In this document: in pieces, positions 5,786 to 9,230 of the stretch
How the letters are laid out: every line of letters starts with the position of its first letter
How positions within the stretch are numbered: position 1 is the stretch's first letter
Assembly (NCBI GenBank): GCA_036847185.1
Contig: DAIUAM010000082.1
Span: forward strand, 1-9,230
Reading direction: 5' to 3'
Source: UBA4738 sp002413305
Lineage (GTDB): Bacteria; Actinomycetota; UBA4738
Length of the DNA stretch: 9,230 nt
The notes under the pieces: model-generated
What the model saw: the letters and a program-made list of their open reading frames with translations, nothing else
What the model was told of the DNA's origin: nothing
Database searches by the model: none
Position numbers and translations under genes: made by a program

Positions 5786-7897
5786 ATGGGACCCGCCCAG
5801 GACGGCCCGCCGCTCGGATTCCATACCGAGATGCCCGATCGAGGAGCCCGCAGGGTCCGCCGAGTCGCGGTGTGCGTGCTGGCCGCGGTGGCGGTCGTGG
5901 CGGTTCCGGGCGTGGCCGGGGCCCACGCCGTGCTGGCCTCCTCGCGGCCCGAGGCCGGACAGCGGCTGGGCACCTCCCCCGGGGTGGTGGTCCTCGAGTT
6001 CACCGAGCCCTTGAACCAGAAGCTCTCCCGGGCCACCGTGACTGATCCCGCCGGGCGAGCATTTACGGGCGGCGTCACCGGGGGCCAGGAGATCCGGGTC
6101 GCACTCACCACCAATGCACCCGGTGTGTACACCGTGGGGTGGGTGTCGGTGAGCACGCTGGACGGCCACGCCGTTCGCGGTTCGTTTCAGTTCGGGGTGG
6201 GCGTGTCGCCCGGCGCCGGGTCGGCCGAGACCGCCCAGACCACACCGGGGGCGGGCGATCTCGCCATCGGGTTGCTCCGGTGGGTCGAGTACCTCGCCCT
6301 GCTCCTGGCCGTGGGGATGCTTCTCCTCCGCAGGCTCGTCCGGGGGCGGAGCGAGCTCGAGTGGGTTCGACCAGGCCTGATGCTCCCGCTCGCCGTGGCC
6401 CTGGGGAGCGGCATCGCGGTGGTGGCGTCGGAGTCGTTCTCGGCGGCCGGCTCGGCCTCCCTCGCGGCGCTGTGGAACTACCTGACCACCGGGCTCCCAG
6501 GGGTCGCCCGCCTCTCAAGGCTGGGCCTGGAGGCGCTGGCCCTGTTCGCCGCCGTTGTCGGAGCTCCCACCCCGTGGGTCCTGGTGACTGCCGCGATCGG
6601 GGCGCTCGCCGCCTCCGGTCACGGCGCGGCCATCCACCCCACGTGGTGGGGCATCACCGTCGATGCCGTCCATCTGCTCGCGGCCGGCGTGTGGGCCGGG
6701 GGGATCCTGGCCCTGGCGACCCAACGGCCTCCCGGTGGCTGGCGCTCCCCAGACGGTCGCGCGCTGCTCGTTCGCTTCTCCCCACCCGCGCTGACTGCGT
6801 TCACCGTCACCGTCGGGTTCGGAGCCATCCAGGCCATCCAGGAACTCGGGACCGTCCACGCCCTGGTGGGTTCCTCGTACGGACGGGTGCTCCTGGTCAA
6901 GATCGGCCTGGTGGCCGTGATGGTCCCGTTGTCTCTGGTGGCATGGCGCCTGCGGCGACCCCACCTCCGGTTCGAAGGGACGCTGGCAATCGCGGTGGTT
7001 GCCGCGGCGGCCATCCTGGCCGCGTTCCCCATCCCCCCGAGCCGACTCGTGGAGGAGGAAGCGGCCCAGCAGGCGACTCCCTCAGCCTCCGCCCTCCCCA
7101 AGCCCGGCGCGCTCACCATGGGGAGCCACGCAGGGCAGGTCCTGGTGGGACTGACCCTTCGTCCGGCCCGGCGCGGGACAAACGAGGCCCTGGTCTATCT
7201 GCTGCCGCTCGAGGGCAACAAGGCCGCCGCGGACCTCAAGGCGACGATCACGGCGGCCGGCAGGACGTCGCCGCTTTTGTCGTGTGGGGACACGTGCCGG
7301 CGGGCCATCGTGGAGCTCCAGGGTGACCAGGCGCTCGTCATCAATGTCGCTGGATCGAAGGGCGGCAAGGCCACCTTCGAGGTCCCGAAGCTTCCAGCGC
7401 CGGACGGATCGCTCGTCCTCGAGCGAGCCCAGGCCCGGATCCACGAACTGCGCACATACCGACTGTTCGAGACCCTGTCCTCAGGCCTCGCCACGATCCC
7501 CAGCCAGTACGCGTTCCAGGCGCCCAACCGGATGGAGTCCACGGTCGAGCAGTCGAGGACGGCGTGGATCGGCGACACCCGATACATCAGGGACAAGCCG
7601 GGAGCTGCGTGGCAGGTCCAGCCGGGCGGCCCGTCCATCCCTGTGCCCTCCTTCATCTGGGACTACTTCAAGCCGTTCGTCGATCCCCGCATCGTCGGTG
7701 ATGAGCGCGTCGACGGCGTCCGGACCACGGTCGTCTCCTTCGCCGGTGGACAGAAGGGGACGCCGATCTGGTTCCGGCTGTGGATCGATCCTGGGGGGCT
7801 GGTGCGCCGTGCCGAGATGCGAGCCCCCGGACACTTCATGGACGATCGGTACTACGACTTCGACGCGCCGTTCACCATCAGCGCACCGACGGGGTGA
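5786..7897 (+). CDS. CopC-CopD fusion with LppX/LolA-like C-terminal domain
   Basis: A 703-residue three-part copper protein. (1) A signal peptide (about 27-46) is followed by a CopC domain (47-140) that begins with HAVLASSRPEAGQRL; cleavage after AGA would expose H47, and with D126 and H128 in STLDGHAVRG it recreates the known Cu(II) site of CopC (His1, Asp, His). (2) A CopD multi-helix membrane domain (about 158-415) contains GHGAAIHPTWW (H284) and DAVHLLAAGVWAGG (H296), typical of copper import across the membrane. (3) An extracytoplasmic part (about 445-703) has a beta-rich stretch with C500 and C504, then a LppX/LolA-like region (FETLSSG, PNRMEST, IGDTRYIR, FIWDYFKPF, WFRLWIDPGGLVRRAEM). 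ATG 5786 is chosen for the AAGG eight bases upstream; GTG 5771 (overlapping the previous stop) and ATG 5831 are alternatives. Confidence 0.9.
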   Translation: MGPAQDGPPLGFHTEMPDRGARRVRRVAVCVLAAVAVVAVPGVAGAHAVLASSRPEAGQRLGTSPGVVVLEFTEPLNQKLSRATVTDPAGRAFTGGVTGGQEIRVALTTNAPGVYTVGWVSVSTLDGHAVRGSFQFGVGVSPGAGSAETAQTTPGAGDLAIGLLRWVEYLALLLAVGMLLLRRLVRGRSELEWVRPGLMLPLAVALGSGIAVVASESFSAAGSASLAALWNYLTTGLPGVARLSRLGLEALALFAAVVGAPTPWVLVTAAIGALAASGHGAAIHPTWWGITVDAVHLLAAGVWAGGILALATQRPPGGWRSPDGRALLVRFSPPALTAFTVTVGFGAIQAIQELGTVHALVGSSYGRVLLVKIGLVAVMVPLSLVAWRLRRPHLRFEGTLAIAVVAAAAILAAFPIPPSRLVEEEAAQQATPSASALPKPGALTMGSHAGQVLVGLTLRPARRGTNEALVYLLPLEGNKAAADLKATITAAGRTSPLLSCGDTCRRAIVELQGDQALVINVAGSKGGKATFEVPKLPAPDGSLVLERAQARIHELRTYRLFETLSSGLATIPSQYAFQAPNRMESTVEQSRTAWIGDTRYIRDKPGAAWQVQPGGPSIPVPSFIWDYFKPFVDPRIVGDERVDGVRTTVVSFAGGQKGTPIWFRLWIDPGGLVRRAEMRAPGHFMDDRYYDFDAPFTISAPTG

Positions 7898-7900
7898 CCG

Positions 7901-7975
7901 ATGGAGACCTCATTCCTGGACCGGCTTGCGCGCGGAGACCCGTTCCATGATCAGGCGCCGGGAATGATCGCGTGA
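7901..7975 (+). CDS. Possible 24-residue small ORF ahead of ccdA
   Basis: ATG 7901 opens a 24-codon frame (METSFLDRLARGDPFHDQAP, then GMIA) whose TGA overlaps the ccdA GTG by three bases, giving the GTGA coupling arrangement. It fills almost exactly the gap between the CopC-CopD stop and ccdA. There is no good Shine-Dalgarno and the sequence resembles nothing I know. It may serve as a coupling peptide, be a remnant, or be chance. Confidence 0.25.
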   Translation: METSFLDRLARGDPFHDQAPGMIA

Positions 7976-8718
7976 TCGCCGACATCGCCCAGCGAGGCGT
8001 CCTGGAGTGGTGGGCGCCGCTGCTGGCCTTCGCCGCCGGCGCCGTATCCTGCGCCTCCCCCTGCGTGCTGCCTCTGGTGCCGGGCTACGTGGCCTTCGTG
8101 ACGGGTGGCGACTCCCCCGGCGGCGGGACCAAGAGGGCGGCGGGACCCATTCTGCTGTTCATCGCCGGATTCACCGTGGTGTTCACGTTCGTGTTCGGGT
8201 TCGCCGCGAGCTCCGTCGGCCGGTGGCTTCGACTCCCCGCCGGTCAGCGGATCGCCGGAGCGGTCGTTCTCGGCTTCGGCATCTTCATGCTGCTCTACGC
8301 GCTCCGGGTTCGGGTTCCCTGGCTGTATCGGGAGGAGCGGCCGCTCCTGTCCCGGGTCCGGCCGGGCGCCGCCGGGGCGTTCCCGCTTGGCATGGCCTTC
8401 GCCGTGGGATGGACGCCCTGCATCGGCCCCGTCCTCGGCGCCATCCTGACCCTGGCCGCGGCTCAGGGCACGACAGTCCGCACGCTCCTGCTGCTGTTCT
8501 TCTACTCGCTCGGGCTGGGTTTACCGATCTTCCTCCTGGGGCTGGGGATGCGCTGGGCCATGGGCGCCTCGAGGTTCATCAGCCGGAACTACCGGTGGAT
8601 CGCGGGCACCGGCGGGGTGCTGATGGTGACGATCGGCGTCCTTCTGATCAGCGGCGTCTGGGTCCGCCTGCTGGCGCCGCTCCTCCGATTGATCAACCGG
8701 TTCACTCCGCCGATCTGA
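7972..8718 (+). CDS. ccdA: CcdA/DsbD-type transmembrane electron carrier
   Basis: A 248-residue protein with six predicted membrane helices (about 13-40, 57-80, 94-112, 136-160, 168-190, 209-235). It carries the two signature redox motifs: SCASPCVLPLVPGY (C27, C31) near the first helix and GWTPCIGPVLGA (C150) in the fourth. In this family the Cys pair C31/C150 passes electrons from cytoplasmic thioredoxin across the membrane to extracytoplasmic TlpA/ResA/CcmG-type proteins. The length is standard for CcdA without the alpha and gamma domains of DsbD. It closes an operon of five extracytoplasmic thioredoxin-fold proteins, so it is their likely electron source. The GTG at 7972 is the first start after an in-frame TGA at 7948-7950 and has GGGA (7960-7963) eight bases upstream. 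The frame remains open after the TGA stop (next entry). Confidence 0.93.
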   Translation: MIADIAQRGVLEWWAPLLAFAAGAVSCASPCVLPLVPGYVAFVTGGDSPGGGTKRAAGPILLFIAGFTVVFTFVFGFAASSVGRWLRLPAGQRIAGAVVLGFGIFMLLYALRVRVPWLYREERPLLSRVRPGAAGAFPLGMAFAVGWTPCIGPVLGAILTLAAAQGTTVRTLLLLFFYSLGLGLPIFLLGLGMRWAMGASRFISRNYRWIAGTGGVLMVTIGVLLISGVWVRLLAPLLRLINRFTPPI

Positions 8719-8817
8719 CTGCCGCCATCCGGGTCGGCGGGCTACCGATGCCGTGCCTGCCAAACCTACGTCCGCTTCGTCACCTGCAGGCGTTGCGGAA
8801 TGTTCATCAACTTCTAG
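8719..8817 (+). other. Open zinc-ribbon segment in the ccdA frame after its UGA stop
   Basis: Directly after the ccdA TGA (8716-8718) the same frame stays open for 32 codons and ends at TAG 8815-8817. It encodes LPPSGSAG, then YRCRACQTYVRFVTCRRCG and MFINF. The two CxxC pairs, 8 residues apart, look like a minimal zinc ribbon, and the composition is protein-like. It has no ATG, GTG or TTG before the first Cys pair, so it cannot be an ordinary independent gene. Possibilities are UGA readthrough adding a zinc ribbon to the C-terminus of CcdA, initiation at CTG 8719, or the remnant of a gene that lost its start. A terminator-like hairpin begins right after the TAG, suggesting that this point is the true end of the transcription unit. 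Confidence 0.45.
8722..8740 (+). other. Hairpin just downstream of the ccdA stop
   Basis: CCGCC (8722-8726) pairs with GGCGG (8736-8740) around a 9-base loop, starting 3 bases after the UGA. It is a modest stem that may be chance in GC-rich DNA. It is too close to the UGA for a usual SECIS. It is of interest only because a downstream structure can promote stop-codon readthrough. Confidence 0.25.
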
Positions 8818-8831
8818 CCGGGCTAGCCCGG
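8818..8831 (+). terminator. 14-bp perfect palindrome after the zinc-ribbon TAG
   Basis: CCGGGCTAGCCCGG is self-complementary and would fold into a 5-bp stem with a CTAG loop. It starts at the base after TAG 8815-8817. There is no T-tract. It is probably a U-less terminator of the plus-strand operon. Confidence 0.4.
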
Positions 8832-8887
8832 GCGAGGCTGCAGTTCACAAGGGTGATCAGGGTCTTGACCCCCACGCCGTCAGAACA

Positions 8888-8914
8888 CGGCCTCCGACAG
8901 ATGTCGTCCGGCCG
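8888..8914 (-). terminator. Two-tier hairpin after the minus-strand operon
   Basis: CGGCC (8888-8892) pairs with GGCCG (8910-8914), and inside it CGACA (8895-8899) pairs with TGTCG (8902-8906), separated by a small internal loop. On the minus strand it starts 2 bases after the TAA of the small basic gene, where a terminator belongs. A competing hairpin, GCCGT (8876-8880) with ACGGC (8887-8891), could serve the plus strand. The two plausibly form a convergent terminator pair. Confidence 0.45.
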
Positions 8915-8916
8915 AC

Positions 8917-9081
8917 TTAGTCCAACTTCTCCGCCGAGTCGTCAGGCCCCAGGGCGAGAGCGTCGTCCCCTCCTGGCCCTTGGTCCTTTCGAGCCTTTCG
9001 AGCGACACGGCGCGCCTCGCGAGCGGCCAACTTCCTGGTCCGCACGTCTTGCCGCTGCCGCTTGTTGTAGGTCTCGGGCAC
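8917..9081 (-). CDS. Small basic conserved-type protein (54 residues)
   Basis: A minus-strand gene of 54 residues: GTG start, MPETYNKRQRQDVRTRKLAA, then an Arg/Ala/Lys helix (REARRVARKARKD) and an acidic tail (GDDALALGPDDSAEKLD). The charge switches from strongly basic to acidic, suggesting a long helix that binds nucleic acid or another acidic partner. I recall similar short proteins starting with M-[PAK]-x-T-[YF]-x-K-R-x-[RL] in actinobacteria, without known function. The start is supported by a perfect AAGGAGG (9088-9094 on the minus strand) spaced 6 bases from the GTG. It lies 21 bases downstream of the partial zinc-binding gene and is probably in one operon with it, facing the plus-strand operon. 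Confidence 0.7.
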   Translation of the reverse strand: MPETYNKRQRQDVRTRKLAAREARRVARKARKDQGPGGDDALALGPDDSAEKLD

Positions 9082-9087
9082 GAAGAG

Positions 9088-9094
9088 CCTCCTT
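9088..9094 (-). promoter_or_regulatory. Shine-Dalgarno of the small basic gene
   Basis: Minus-strand AAGGAGG is 6 bases before GTG 9081. This is one of the strongest ribosome sites in the window. It decides this frame over the overlapping minus-strand frame that ends at 8942. Confidence 0.65.
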
Positions 9095-9102
9095 GAGGAT
9101 CG

Positions 9103-9230
9103 TTAGGTGCTTAGGGGTGAGCGGGGGGGCCACCTCGGGGCATGCAGCCAACAGGTCGGCGAGGTGTTGTAGATCGAGAGGATCGTCGCGCAGCCTGGAT
9201 TGTCGCAGAGTCGCCCCCGGTGGCTGCGTG
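9103..9230 (-). CDS. C-terminus of a Cys/His zinc-binding protein (runs off the right edge)
   Basis: Only the last 41 residues are in the window, read leftwards from the edge to TAA at 9103-9105. They include LCDNPGCATILSIYNTSPTC followed by WLH. The pattern C-x4-C-x-x-x-LS-x-YN-x4-C-x2-H looks like a small zinc-binding motif. I recall LSxYNxxxxCxxH at the ends of actinobacterial proteins that may carry a helix-turn-helix N-terminally, but the N-terminal part is outside the window, so regulation is only a guess. It precedes the 54-residue gene by 21 bases. Confidence 0.55.
   Translation of the reverse strand, partial: RSHRGRLCDNPGCATILSIYNTSPTCWLHAPRWPPRSPLST

Noticed and set aside
6139..7326. 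395-codon plus-strand frame inside the CopC-CopD gene
   Set aside because: It is out of frame with a clear multi-domain protein and is Arg/Gly/Pro-rich without domains.
8716..8718. ccdA UGA as a second selenocysteine codon
   Set aside because: The flanking residues (TPPI and LPPSG) form no redox motif, and the nearby hairpin loop begins only 8 bases after the UGA, too close for a bacterial SECIS.
8942..9151. Minus-strand 69-codon frame at the right edge
   Set aside because: It overlaps both better-supported minus-strand genes, and its second half is Arg/Ser/Gly-rich. The AAGGAGG-GTG and Cys/His motif favour the other frames, though its first part does look somewhat protein-like.
8748..9230. 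Plus-strand frame open from ATG 8748 to the window end
   Set aside because: It runs antisense to the two small minus-strand genes, crosses the hairpins, lacks a ribosome site and has no recognisable motif.

Overview
The window is GC-rich with a strong third-position G/C bias. It is densely packed with genes that mostly overlap by 1-8 bases, and it carries Tat and lipoprotein signals, GTG/TTG starts, DUF3105 and SHOCT proteins, and a CopC-CopD fusion. Together these suggest a high-GC Gram-positive bacterium, most likely an environmental member of the Actinomycetota. I cannot name a genus. There are no IS elements, CRISPR arrays, rRNA or tRNA genes.

Layout. (1) 14-613: CDF-type cation transporter core, with a strong hairpin over its stop codon. 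(2) 711-1235: two small membrane proteins separated by a second hairpin. (3) 1242-8718: a tightly coupled plus-strand operon. In order it holds a DUF3105 membrane-anchored protein, a TlpA-like thioredoxin joined to a SHOCT segment, a redoxin lipoprotein interrupted in frame by UGA, a TlpA-like lipoprotein, a Tat-exported thioredoxin-fold lipoprotein, a third TlpA-like protein, a CopC-CopD fusion with a LppX/LolA-like C-terminus, and CcdA. (4) 8719-8817: an open zinc-ribbon segment in the CcdA frame, directly after the CcdA UGA. (5) 8818-8916: convergent intergenic region with terminator-like hairpins. (6) 8917-9230, minus strand: a small basic 54-residue protein preceded by the C-terminus of a Cys/His zinc-binding protein that runs off the right edge.

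How the genes may work together. Five thioredoxin-fold proteins predicted to lie outside the membrane stand in a row with CcdA, the membrane carrier that passes electrons from cytoplasmic thioredoxin to extracytoplasmic partners. A CopC-CopD copper protein sits between them. I infer an envelope thiol-redox relay linked to copper handling, copper-enzyme assembly or oxidative defence.

The main discovery is at 3217-3219. An in-frame TGA replaces the first Cys of a CxxC motif (giving UAGC), the reading frame continues on both sides as one redoxin domain, and a hairpin with bacterial SECIS geometry lies just downstream. This is best read as a selenoprotein; an annotation that stops at the TGA would cut it into two fragments.
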